This document shows, in pieces, positions 21,091 to 29,437 of a stretch of DNA of 29,437 nucleotides. The stretch spans positions 1-29,437 of the forward strand of contig JAWQRN010000448.1 in the NCBI GenBank assembly GCA_033557685.1, written 5' to 3'. This stretch comes from Sperchopsis tessellata. Lineage: Eukaryota > Arthropoda > Insecta > Coleoptera > Hydrophilidae. Below the pieces are notes generated by a model. It worked only from the letters and a program-made list of their open reading frames with translations. It was not told the origin of the DNA and searched no databases. How positions within the stretch are numbered: position 1 is the first letter of the stretch; each line of letters begins with the position of its first letter. The translations under genes were made by a program, and so were the position numbers.

Positions 21091-22383
21091 TTTTGTTTTC
21101 TATTTATTTAATTTTATTTAAGAATCAAATATAATAGTGCAATTAAAATTTCATGAAATTATATTACGGTTGGAAATCATTTTCTTTTATTTCAGCACTT
21201 AATTTCACAAAAGCATGCTAAAATGTTTGAAAATAATAAAATGACTATTAGCAACTAGAATTTTAGTTCAAAATATGGACATATGTATATACTGATGGAA
21301 TCAGAAAAAATATCTGCGTTTGAAATAACAACATTATTTAATATTTCGAACATTTTTGGCCTAAGTAAGTAAATGAGTGTGCCACTGGATTCTACTCAAA
21401 AGGATATAAATCATAATAAATATTAAGAAATTTCTAAAAATCATGTTTTCCTTGAAATAAGTTTATATTGAAAAATCAGCCATCAATTTTCTTTGTAATA
21501 CTATAGTTACTAAGATACTTTATAAGGGCATCGAAATTGGACAGAATATGATTAGCAAATGAATTCGAATTGAAAATTTTGATCAAGAGGAAAGAATTCA
21601 CAATCAGTTAAATATTTGGATTTAAATAAAATAATAACTTCACCTGTATGATTTAAAATAACTTTTAAATGTGGTATTCAGATGCTTCTACATTTCAACT
21701 GAAATATTTAACCCTAAGTTTAACTACAATAGCATTAGAATACCATAACGAAGGAATATGCCCCTACATGAAAAACCGTCTCGAATATAAGCCATATATC
21801 GGAAAATCTTATTCTACTCCAAAAACAAACTCCAAATCCTTCAAATCCAATAAGTTCTCAGGTGTTTGCACCTGATACAGAATTTAGCTAACTATATATA
21901 ACTTGTAGTCTGAGAATGTTCAGACATATGGTGTTCCCACAAAATTAAACAGGCATTTCTATCTATATTTTCTGAAAATTTTTAATTATCTAACACCATT
22001 AGTGACAATTGCAATATTTAGTATATGAGAATTGATTAGAAGAATAGCTTAGCTTGTATAAAATCTGAGCCGTTCCTCTCAATCCTTAGATTATAATATA
22101 TTGATAACTGTGTAATTACATTTTTGTACAATTACAAGTTAAGAAAATGTAATAAATTTGAAATACAGCATTTAATAATCATTAAATTATAACAGATAAG
22201 AATATAGAAGGGAATAACGTTTAAGGCTAGTTAAAGAGGAGTGTCAATACATGACCAAATTGTGTTTTAGAGTACATTTTGAAACATTAAATTATGAAAA
22301 AGAAGAGCCTATAAGAAATGAATTAAAGCTGCAATACAGTCAGATTTTATGTATAAACTATATGAATAATCGACACTACAATG
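21091..22383. other. AT-rich stretch without a recognisable gene
   Basis: Contains an unrecognised open frame at 21669-21875 (68 codons) that ends in a small AGGTG/CACCT palindrome. The rightmost 150-200 bases would be the 3' UTR of the candidate minus-strand exon at 22384. An ATTAAA variant poly(A) hexamer occurs on the minus strand near 22180, with no exact AATAAA close by. Confidence 0.4.
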
Positions 22384-22532
22384 TTATTTATCGTCATGTA
22401 AATCATCCTCGGTAACACAATTCCAAATTTCCTGTTCAGATTTATCAGGCTTATAATAGAAGTGCGTAAAGATGAAAAGAAATGCCAGGAATTTGTGCTT
22501 CAAATCGACTACCCCCAAGACAGGAAACGAAT
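22384..22532 (-). CDS. Candidate terminal coding exon, function unknown
   Basis: On the minus strand an acceptor-like TGTACATTAG ends at 22533, followed by 49 coding-like codons to a TAA. The frame reads SFPVLGVVDLKHKFLAFLF, then HFYYKPDKSEQEIWNCVTED and an acidic tail DDLHDDK. Residue use looks like protein rather than random AT-rich DNA, with Trp, Cys, Pro and Gly present and few Lys/Asn runs. KFLAFLFIF is hydrophobic but short for a membrane helix. The exon starts in phase 1, so one base must come from the preceding exon. It may join the ATG exon at 22717-22842, about 185 bases upstream on this strand. Family not recognised. Confidence 0.42.
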
Positions 22533-22699
22533 CTAATGTACATTATATATATTCATAATAACTACATTTTAAAATAATTACAGTTGCGGCTCAATTAAAT
22601 GTCAAAAATTAATCCTTACCACATTTAAATTTGGAATTAGCTAGTTTTGTTATTTAAACCAAAATTTGGTTTTTAAATTTTGAGGTTAAGGACCTGTCA

Positions 22700-23019
22700 T
22701 TTTACTTGCGAAAACGCTAAAATTCCCTGCTGTCATTTGCGCAATCACTAGACTGTCCGAAATGAAATTCCACGGACGTAAGTAGTTCTACTCTATGTCC
22801 AACGCTGCACGTTTTTACCATTTCGTCGGGTACGTACGCCATAATTTGTAGCGAAAATTTATTTTTCCAGATGATTCTCTACTCGCGATTTAGAACCCGT
22901 TCGAGAAAAATCTAATTTTATTGACAAGTATTCGAGATTTAGTAAGTGATTAGTGTTTAATTAGAATTAATTTATTAATAACACTAGTGCTTTTTATATA
23001 CGTGAATCAAGACTGAATA
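22700..23019. promoter_or_regulatory. CpG-dense island, probable head-to-head promoter
   Basis: About 17 CpG dinucleotides lie between 22707 and 22895, far denser than anywhere nearby in this AT-rich window. Two divergent ATGs (minus at 22842, plus at 23020) are 177 bases apart. Between them are two related motifs, CTCGCGATTTAG and ATTCGAGATTTAG, about 50 bases apart. No canonical TATA box is placed consistently for either side. This pattern suits a shared constitutive promoter. Confidence 0.45.
22717..22842 (-). CDS. Candidate first coding exon of the minus-strand partner gene
   Basis: From an ATG at 22842 the minus strand reads MAYVPDEMVKTCSVGHRVEL, then LTSVEFHFGQSSDCANDSR and a stop at 22717. 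It lies in the CpG-dense island and has A at position -3 of the ATG. As it stands it encodes 41 residues. A donor inside it could link to the exon at 22384-22532: GTGATT after the Ser codon near residue 31 leaves phase 1, as that exon needs, and would give a product of about 80 residues. That donor is weak by consensus, so the join is inference. Family not recognised. It could also be a stand-alone small ORF or a 5' UTR ORF. Confidence 0.42.
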   Translation of the reverse strand: MAYVPDEMVKTCSVGHRVELLTSVEFHFGQSSDCANDSREF

Positions 23020-23043
23020 ATGCCCTTTTCCAAAACTCCATTT
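23020..23043 (+). CDS. Candidate first coding micro-exon, MPFSKTPF
   Basis: An ATG in good insect context (GAATAATG) opens eight codons, MPFSKTPF, which run directly into GTAAGTAA, a near-perfect 5' splice donor in phase 0. The 5' UTR would start in the CpG-dense island. The next exon is uncertain; an acceptor at 23331 is the nearest in-phase candidate. The short length makes family assignment impossible. Confidence 0.4.
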
Positions 23044-23331
23044 GTAAGTAAATTGTTGCTAAATTACTCATTTATTTATTAAAAATAACAATTATTTAAT
23101 TTGGACATGTTCAACGGCTTGCATTCAAGAAAAAATGGGGATGATGTCTTTTCACTCTAACCTTATTTGTTTTTTTTTCTGTTGTGTATTGGCATGCGCA
23201 TGATAGCTTATTAACATTTAAAAATGCTTCTCGTCTTTATTCAGAAATTCTAGCTGTGCAGCGACTTATTAATTCCAGCAATTAGACCTTAATCTAATTT
23301 GTGTTAATAAATTGTGACTTCTTTAACTTAG

Positions 23332-23676
23332 GGCGAATTTACGTACTCTATGCTTTCGTTAACCTGCACACCTATTGAATTTACTTCATGCTATGCAATG
23401 TATAAAATTTTGGTTTACCAAAATATGCAAAACTATTACTTGGAACGTATCCAAATTGTTAAAAAAGCGAGGAAATATGGTGCAGACTACTTAACTATGG
23501 TAAACCGAAGAATTTCCTGTGTTCATAGTGTTTGTTATTTTGAATATCTCCGATTTTGTGAAAGTATTTTTAACTTTCCACATTGTGGCTTTCTAAAATT
23601 GTGTACAGAATGGACCATACCAATTTGGTATGTGAATATTATTTATAAAACATTTTTGTATGCCACGTATAAATAA
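23332..23676 (+). CDS. Possible second exon of the plus-strand partner
   Basis: The acceptor-like CTTTAACTTAG ends at 23331. From 23332 the frame that continues MPFSKTPF in phase is open for 114 codons (GEFTYSMLSLTCTP..., later KKARKYGADYLTMVNRR) to a TAA at 23676. An open frame of this length is expected about once by chance in a window this size and composition, so length alone is weak support. The phase match to the donor at 23044 is the main argument. No domain is recognised; several Cys and aromatic residues, no membrane pattern. Confidence 0.22.
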   Translation, partial: GEFTYSMLSLTCTPIEFTSCYAMYKILVYQNMQNYYLERIQIVKKARKYGADYLTMVNRRISCVHSVCYFEYLRFCESIFNFPHCGFLKLCTEWTIPIWYVNIIYKTFLYATYK

Positions 23677-24114
23677 TGAATCTTTTTTCGACGTTTCATT
23701 GATCGCCGTGTGTTTATTATAGGACACACTAAAAGTTGTTTACAAATAGAGTCAAAGAACATGTAAATATTAGGTTACAGTATGTGTTTATAATAAACTT
23801 TTTATAGCTAATTTTTCTTTCACAACATTATTTTTTGGCCTACATATCGCTTAACAGGTTTAATGAGTTGATTCAACTAGTTTCAGTATAAATTACTAAT
23901 ATATCTTTCTGTTCCAAAAGTGAACAGAAGAACACAATAAAATTAAATTTCTACTATCTTAGGACAACACTGATATTAAAGAGACCCTATTTTAAAGAAA
24001 CGATTTATATTGTTTATTGGTTGGACTTAATAGCTCAAAAGTGATACCTATTACACTATTAAAATCCGTTTCTACCATACAACAGATTTCACTGTTCTTA
24101 TCTAAAAGAAAGAT
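23677..24114. other. AT-rich non-coding stretch
   Basis: Nothing recognisable on either strand. Confidence 0.45.
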
Positions 24115-24270
24115 TTTTGCGAGTGGAAACCGTGTATACGCTCTGAAAAGAGTTCACAGTTCATTAGTTACCGTACCATAACTCGTCTCGAAAATATCCC
24201 TTGCAACAGTGGACGAAACGGTGGCACTTTTAGGAGCCTTTCCACGGGTTTCACTTAGAAACACCTTTCC
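24115..24270. repeat. Short foldback element
   Basis: Left arm GAGTGGAAACCGTGTATACG with GCTCTGAAAAG (24121-24151) is an imperfect inverted copy of the right arm 24209-24265 (AGTGGACGAAAC, GGCACTTTTAGGAGCC, CCACGGGTTTCAC). The right arm closely matches bases 1-60 of the window. Upstream, TCCCTTGCAACAGTGG matches the TTGCCTGCAACGGTGG block of the larger element at 25556-26105. It is a small, decayed member of the same foldback group. Confidence 0.7.
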
Positions 24271-24340
24271 TTTTACCATCTTTTTTTTTTCTTTTTTTAT
24301 TTTATTAATGGCGTATTGGAATTAATTTTCTTTCTCCCAC

Positions 24341-25176
24341 ATTTTTCGAGATATTGATCTAAAATTCGGTACACAACTGCCATCAACTAACCTTGGGTGA
24401 TTATAAAATTTCATAATCGATTATCTTTTATTGTAAAATAATAGATAATATTGATTACTCGAAAAAATCGGGTAATCATATAATCTAAAAAATCGATTAA
24501 TCAAATAATCGATGATGGATAGATCAAATAATCGATGATCGATTAATCAAATAATCGATGTTCTATTAATCAAATAATAAATGACCGATTAATGAAATAA
24601 ACGATGATAGATAATATAATCGATCATTGATTAATCATATAATCGATCATCGATTATAAAGTTTAAAATTTAAACCTATACTCTATTTATCATAATTATT
24701 ATAATAATAATATAGATACCCTTTTTTATGTGGGACCACGAAATTTGAAGTATAAACCAAGTGTGTAAGTTTTATATGTGAAATATCAAATAATCGACCA
24801 TCGATTAATCAAATAATCGATGATATATTAATCAAATAATCGATGATCGATTAATCAAATAATCGACCATCGATTATTTTATTTTATGTTATCAAATATT
24901 GATTATTTTATCGATCAATAGAAAATAAATCCTAGGGCTACCATCAAACAGTAGTTTTACAGAAAATTATATATATGATATTTTGTTGTAGGGGTATTTA
25001 TCCCTCCCAAACTTTTCTATAATACGTCTTTGTCTTTAAGTTAGTTTAAAAACATTTTTAGCCATTAAAAATTTTTGAATCTCCTTGTATATAATTTTCA
25101 GTAATACTACTGTAGACTACTTGATCTTATTGGAAGGTATATGTGTACCGAATTTTCGATCAATGTCTCGAAAAAT
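24341..25176. repeat. 836-bp repeat element bounded by 34-bp inverted repeats and filled with 23-bp tandem repeats
   Basis: The ends 24341-24374 and 25143-25176 are inverted repeats of each other at 32 of 34 positions. The outer end reads ATTTTTCGAGA and the inner end AAAATTCGGTACAC. Inside are two blocks of a 23-bp unit, CAAATAATCGATGATCGAT plus TAAT: a longer diverged block at about 24421-24660 and a four-unit block at about 24785-24880. Between them lie an odd palindrome GTTTAAAATTTAAAC and about 100 bp of unique sequence. The units are nearly self-complementary (ATCGAT, GATGATCGATTAATC). There is no coding content. Confidence 0.75.
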
Positions 25177-25555
25177 ATGTAAAATTGAAAACAACATTCA
25201 AAATAAAATGAAATTTTCAACATACCGAAATGGAAAGCCTTAAGAACCAATGCAAGTATGGAACATTCCTTATATCTTTGATTTAAACTCTTTCCATTGA
25301 GCAAGGTAAATAATTCGAACTGATGTCAAACTTTAATAAACGTTGCGAATTTCTAATTCAATCAGTTCTAGCTGTTACATTCAAATTTATTTATTGCCTT
25401 TTCAGTATGGATTAATATTTCTCGATATTTTACTTAAAATCGTTAATTATATCGTCATAGTCGATTTTGATAGTGAAACTATATCAATTGATATTATTGA
25501 CAATAAAGTAAACAAGTGAAATTGATACTAGTATAATTTTAACTTCAAAATTATC
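25177..25555. other. AT-rich spacer
   Basis: Lies between two repeat elements. No gene; the minus open frame spanning 25107-25304 overlaps the inverted repeat and is not coding. Confidence 0.45.
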
Positions 25556-26105
25556 TATCTTCAGGTTTTCCGGGTGATAACCTTGTGTTGGCTTTTCTTT
25601 TTCCGACGTTTCGTCCAACGCTTCAGGGAACATTATCAAGACATGTAGTTCTTGAAAGTGCTATTTATAGATTGCCATGTAGTTCTGAAAAATGCTAGGT
25701 GCAGATGTCGACCAGCTCTAGAAAGTGCTAAGCATAGACTGACATGTAGCTGTCTTTATCTTTACCAACGTTTCATCCACCGTTGCAAGGGAAATTATCA
25801 AGACATGTAACTCTTAAAAGTGCTAATTATAGACTGCCATGTAGCACTGAAAAGTGCTAGGTATAGGTGACGACCAGCTCTAAAAAAGTGTTAAATATAG
25901 ATTGACATGTAGCTCTCAGAGGTCTACTCTATTCACTTTTTAGAGCGATTCGCCACCTATACCCAGCACTTTCCGAACTACATGGCATGCTATAATTAGC
26001 ACTTTTAAGAGCTACATGTCTTGATAATGTTGCCTGCAACGGTGGGCGAAACGTCGGTAAAAAGAAAAGTCAACACACGGTTATTTCCCGGAAAACCTGA
26101 AGATA
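25556..26105. repeat. 550-bp foldback element with nested tandem units
   Basis: The ends TATCTTCAGGTTTTCC (25556) and GGAAAACCTGAAGATA (26090-26105) are perfect inverted repeats, continuing into GGGTGATAACC / GGTTATTTCCC and into a GACGTTTCG / CGAAACGTC block. The left side holds two direct copies of a 162-bp unit (starting 25603 and 25765). The right side (about 25935-26066) holds one inverted copy of its first 130 bp. Each unit contains about three sub-repeats of 30-37 bp with the words CATGTAG..CT and AAAGTGCTA. Non-coding. An RNA across it would form a long hairpin. Confidence 0.85.
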
Positions 26106-27003
26106 TTTACTGTGACCATAGAAGACTACGTACTAAATTCATTTAAATTTTTAACTTTTCTATTGAATTATACAGTTTCAAGAAAACCGAGTTCAAAAAT
26201 TATCAATCGTTGAAAAGTCCAGTTTTACATGGGAATTCTCTATGTCTCAAAATCAACTTATTTCTGTAAATGCTCGCACAATATGTTTATTTGTCTGCAC
26301 TAATGCAGTAAAGCATTTTTTTACATACACTGAGTTTGCAGTGCAGGTACACACATTTAATCTTTGATGTAATACAGTTTTATTTAAACATGTACAGTGT
26401 TATTTAACATGCCAACCAGATCTTTTAATGTTTGCTGTATGATTTTTTTTAATAAAGTCGTGTGATTACGCCTTTGGAGACTTATTTGGTTATTACCAGA
26501 AGATTTTGAAAGGGTGGTATATGCAAGTTCTGTTCCACGGTTTTGATTGGAAATTTTCAAAAGATCTTTTTTCATATAATATTTTAAAAAGTCAATAATC
26601 TCATACCCATTTGTTATTTCTCCTTCTCTCGTTTGACTTTCAAGCGCAAAGTGAGGAATAATTATTCAGTGGCTAGATTTCTGTATAACTTCATTAATTT
26701 CATGCAATTTTTGGTGCTGCGCGTGGCTGGCGAGATTTATTACAATGTGTTTATGCTGGCGAGATTTATTAGGATGTATTTATGTTGCAAGGGGATCTCG
26801 GAAGAACAGACGATTCCTCTGGAGCCAGTCAGACAATTCTCCTATTTACCATTATGTGGATTTATATATATATTTTTTTATTTTAACTTGTTAACTGTTA
26901 TATCACTGAATGAAATTTTTATTTTTCATTTGGTCAATAAACGGTTTATTTATTTAGATGTGTTACGAGCAAACATCGAAATCACTCATTGAGTAAGAAA
27001 ACC
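26106..27003. other. Stretch with one unrecognised open frame and a 29-bp duplication
   Basis: The plus frame 26633-26992 (119 codons) is hydrophobic towards its end and matches nothing known. Inside it, GCTGGCGAGATTTATTA occurs twice, at 26726 and 26755, as a 29-bp tandem duplication. The duplication is not a multiple of three. The frame may be chance; composition is less AT-rich here than around it. Confidence 0.35.
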
Positions 27004-27005
27004 GA

Positions 27006-27150
27006 CCAGAACGCGTTCTTAATATGCCAAAAACCGCATTTTGCGTCGTGGACGTTCCAATAAAGCCACAACGCTTTATGGACTTTTAAAAACTACCAAA
27101 ACACGAAGTTCGTGTTGGAGCTTATAGAAAATGCCCACAACGCCTTCTGG
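27006..27150. repeat. Run of five short hairpins
   Basis: Consecutive inverted repeats, centred about 27-36 bases apart: AGAACGCGTTCT (27008-27019), CGCATTTTGCG within CCA..TGG (27027-27051), CCAATAAAGC..GCTTTATGG (27057-27081), AACACGAAGTTCGTGTT within CCA..TGG (27096-27118), and an imperfect AGAAAATGC..GCCTTCT (27126-27148). Units 2 to 4 start CCA and end TGG with different stems; units 3 and 5 share a CACAACGC loop word. Function unknown. Confidence 0.6.
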
Positions 27151-27160
27151 TAGTCAAATA

Positions 27161-27599
27161 TATATCGTAAGTCTATTACTGATAATTACTAACACAGCTG
27201 TGCTTTGAAGTCGTGGCGAAACTCGTGTCCACTACAATTTTACTTGTTTCTGTACTCTTTTATGCATATTTGTTTTGTGTATTAAATAATTTCTTGACCG
27301 CTTTGCTTTGTTATATGATTTCTCAATTTTTTTTTTTTAATTTATATAGTTAATTCTCTATAAATCATAAGAGCTCTGTAAGTTATAGGATCCAAACGAC
27401 CGATTATTTCCCTGTAATATTTAAGTTCTCTTTGTCAAATTTTTATAAATCAAAGTAGTTGTATTACAGAAAATGACTCACAAATGATAAATGTAATAAT
27501 ATGGCAAGATGAAATGAAATTTGAAGACTGAAAGTTATAGTAGAAATTATCAAAAATACAGATCTTCTACGCTTCACGTATTTGGCATGTTGCCTGTTA
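27161..27599. other. AT-rich non-coding stretch
   Basis: One small perfect palindrome, CACAGCTGTG, near 27196. Otherwise nothing recognisable. Confidence 0.45.
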
Positions 27600-28560
27600 C
27601 AGAACCCACTTTTTTTTTAACTCCCTACACGTCTTCCAATGCTTCCATAATTTATGGCATTTAAGGGTAAACTATCTCTGTCCATCCGCTCCACATGTTC
27701 TTTCCACCTCAATATATATTTCTTAATTCTGTCGTTTAAACTGTATATCTTCAACTCATGTAGTATGTTTCGTTTATGATTGTCAAATCTTTTACATCAC
27801 TTCACACTCCTAAGAAACGTCATATCCTGAACCTGTATTCGGCTTTCTTCTTTTTTTGTTGTCGTCCAAATTTTACTCCCGTTTGTGATTGCACTGCAAT
27901 TATCTTGTAGAATTTCATTCGGGTGTCTCTTCTTGTTTTGTTTATAAGAGTTCTATTTATTGTCCCGCACATATTATTAAATTTGTTCAACTTTTGTTCG
28001 ATGTCCCTGCTATATTCGTATTTTAGATCGTAACCTAGATACTTAAAGTGCTTAACTTGTTTCACCGTTCTATTATTTATAACTATTTTCGTTCTGACGG
28101 GGGTTGTGCCTTCAAAAGCCATTGTCTTTGTTTTGTCAGATGCAAGTTTCATGTTATACTTTTCACATATTTTGAAGCAGGTATACCCCTTGGATAAGGA
28201 GCCTTATGTCTGTCGATATTGCTATCTCGTATACCCGGTCAAATGCTTTGGTCTCGTCTATGAAACGCATGTATGCCGGTTTTTCGAATTCTATTGGTTT
28301 TTCCATCATCTGTCGCACGACGAATATGGCATCTACACTGGATCAATTTTTTCGGAAACCTTGCAGTTCTTCACTCAGTGGGATAGACTATAATAGGATG
28401 ATACCAACTATCCGGGTGATTACTTATACCCGCGCTGAGGAGGGATTCCTCGATAGTTTTCGGACTGTTTTTTTTGTCTCTGTTTTAAAATACTGATATG
28501 GTTATGCTCTTCCAGTCATTTTAGTTTGTTCTTAGATAATTTGTTGTCTTTGAAAATGTT
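27600..28560 (-). pseudogene. Non-LTR retrotransposon reverse transcriptase remnant (insect endonuclease-RT type)
   Basis: Read down the minus strand: DWKSITISVF and ENYRGI (family: DWKxSxIxPIYKKGD..NYRGISLL) near 28545-28440. Then LQGFRKN..SSVDAIFVVRQMMEKP and MRFIDETKAFDRVY (family: EEQxGFRxGRSxxDxIFxLRQ..AFIDxEKAFDRV), the first catalytic Asp block. The YADD palm region is missing by deletion near 28160. The open frame 28152-27820 reads DKTKTMAFEGTTPVRTKIVI, VKHFKYLGYDL and KFNNMCGTINRTL (family: KTKxMxFxGxxPVRxKIxI..FxYLGYxIS). The tail near 27790-27620 reads LKIYSLNDRIKKYILRWKEH and VERMDRDSLPLNAINY. Frameshifts and stops show it is dead. A different family from the fragment at 13.8 kb and close in type to that at 12.3 kb. 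Confidence 0.87.
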
Positions 28561-29437
28561 TATTTCGTTATAATATTGTAGATGAAAATTTATTTGTTTC
28601 TGTCTATAACTCGACAGAAAAATTCAGATTTTCAATAAATTAAAAAAAAGTGAATTTCTTTGAGACTTGAACTAATAGAGAGTTCTCTGTAAATTAATTT
28701 AAAATAGTCAAATAATATGCTTACAGAATGAGCACACGATTTGTAACAAATTAAATTATATGTAGGCACGTTCTCCGTAGCCCATACGTAATGCAAAATA
28801 ATAGTCACACGTTGCAAAGCTGCTAATGGAAATTGTAAAACTTAGTTTTTGCTGATATTCTATATTAAAAATGTGTTTTCAAAAATAGGCTTCATCCGGA
28901 GGTTTAGTACATTAACCCGCAGCCTCCGGGTCAAGCCTGAATACGTAGTAGCCCTATTGCGTTGATTCAGAATTCACACTGTTTATTTTTCTATCGTTTT
29001 GCATGTGACACCATACTGTTATGTGAATGTATTTAAAACATGCTAAAATGTAGCTAGATATATAATAACCTAATTACAAAATTGTATCATTGTAATTTTG
29101 CATTTCGTGGATTGAATTTCAACATATCAAACAATAACAATTTAATGTTTATATGATTTTGCAACGTGTAATTGGAACAGTTTCTTAAACATAGAGTGTA
29201 TTGTTTGCTATTTTAGACGGGAATTTAATTATTTAATTTAGTAAGAAGTAGGTGTTATCCAACAAAAGAATAGTGTAGTAGTAATATAATTTACATTACG
29301 AAACGGCCAAGTATTCACATCTTCTGCCACAGTGGGTATACAATACATTTACATCCGTATTTGAAAGGTCATTCAAAAGTTCAACATCATAATATTTTAT
29401 TGCCAATGGGTTTGTTTCCTTTTCGTACAAGATATAT
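28561..29437. other. AT-rich non-coding stretch with one GC-rich hairpin
   Basis: No gene recognised. It holds the hairpin at 28887-28938, listed separately. Confidence 0.45.
28887..28938. repeat. GC-rich inverted repeat (16-bp stem, 20-base loop)
   Basis: AGGCTTCATCCGGAGG (28887-28902) and CCTCCGGGTCAAGCCT (28923-28938) are inverted repeats at 13 of 16 positions, with the three differences together in the middle of the stem. It stands out in AT-rich DNA. It might be the end of an unknown element or a structured RNA; no pol III boxes or T-run flank it clearly. Confidence 0.6.

Noticed and set aside
22785..22794. Splice donor GGACGTAAGTAG on the plus strand
   Set aside because: Good match to the donor consensus, but it lies antisense inside the minus ATG exon and no plus open frame leads into it. 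A 5' UTR use cannot be fully excluded.
24421..24880. CRISPR-like array from regular 23-bp repeats
   Set aside because: No unique spacers between repeats; the units are head-to-tail satellite repeats in animal DNA.
27215..27235. Another foldback arm (GTGGCGAAACTCGTGTCCAC)
   Set aside because: Shares the CGAAAC word with the foldback group, but flanking blocks do not match in order.
28206..28496. Plus-strand open frames at 28106-28496
   Set aside because: Antisense to the reverse transcriptase remnant on the minus strand.

Overview
The window looks like nuclear DNA of an arthropod, most probably an insect. It is strongly AT-rich, has no operons or bacterial signals, carries splice-site-like junctions, and is full of decayed animal transposons (Tc1/mariner, hAT, non-LTR retrotransposons, a tRNA-derived SINE, foldback elements). 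I cannot fix the order or species from sequence alone.

Genes. The one confident protein-coding gene is an intact 472-residue five-finger C2H2 zinc-finger protein on the minus strand (17793-19211). It has a 3' splice acceptor directly before its ATG and an AATAAA signal about 150 bases past its stop. The second genic area is a CpG-dense island near 22.7-22.9 kb, which I read as a compact head-to-head promoter. A minus-strand ATG exon (22717-22842) and a plus-strand ATG micro-exon followed by GTAAGT (23020-23043) point away from each other, with 177 bases between the ATGs. A coding-like terminal exon (22384-22532, minus) and a possible second plus exon (23332-23676) go with them. None of these exons matches a family I recognise.

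Mobile DNA. From 6 to 21 kb there is a graveyard of broken elements: a non-LTR reverse transcriptase (6.1-6.65 kb, minus), a mariner split by a full-length SINE (8.56-9.70 kb), a hAT transposase (10.06-10.57 kb), two non-LTR fragments (12.33-12.85 and 13.78-14.15 kb), a hAT-type MITE (14965-15122), a second mariner (17.0-17.6 kb), a Tc1 (19.4-20.0 kb), and an insect Tc1/mariner-related transposase split by a second copy of the same SINE (20.15-21.09 kb). A third SINE copy lies at 1.08-1.22 kb (minus). Another non-LTR reverse transcriptase is at 27.6-28.56 kb (minus). All have stops, frameshifts or deletions; none should be active.

Repeats and structure. Foldback-type elements sharing a GTGGACGAAAC core lie at the left edge, at 24.12-24.27 kb and at 25.56-26.11 kb. 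A separate element at 24341-25176 is bounded by 34-bp inverted repeats and filled with a 23-bp tandem repeat rich in ATCGAT. A run of five short hairpins lies at 27.0-27.15 kb. The remaining stretches are AT-rich and show nothing I can name. I found no rRNA, true tRNA gene, CRISPR array or clearly new multi-gene system. The points most worth following are the head-to-head exon pair, the C2H2 gene, the 24.3-25.2 kb element and the hairpin run.
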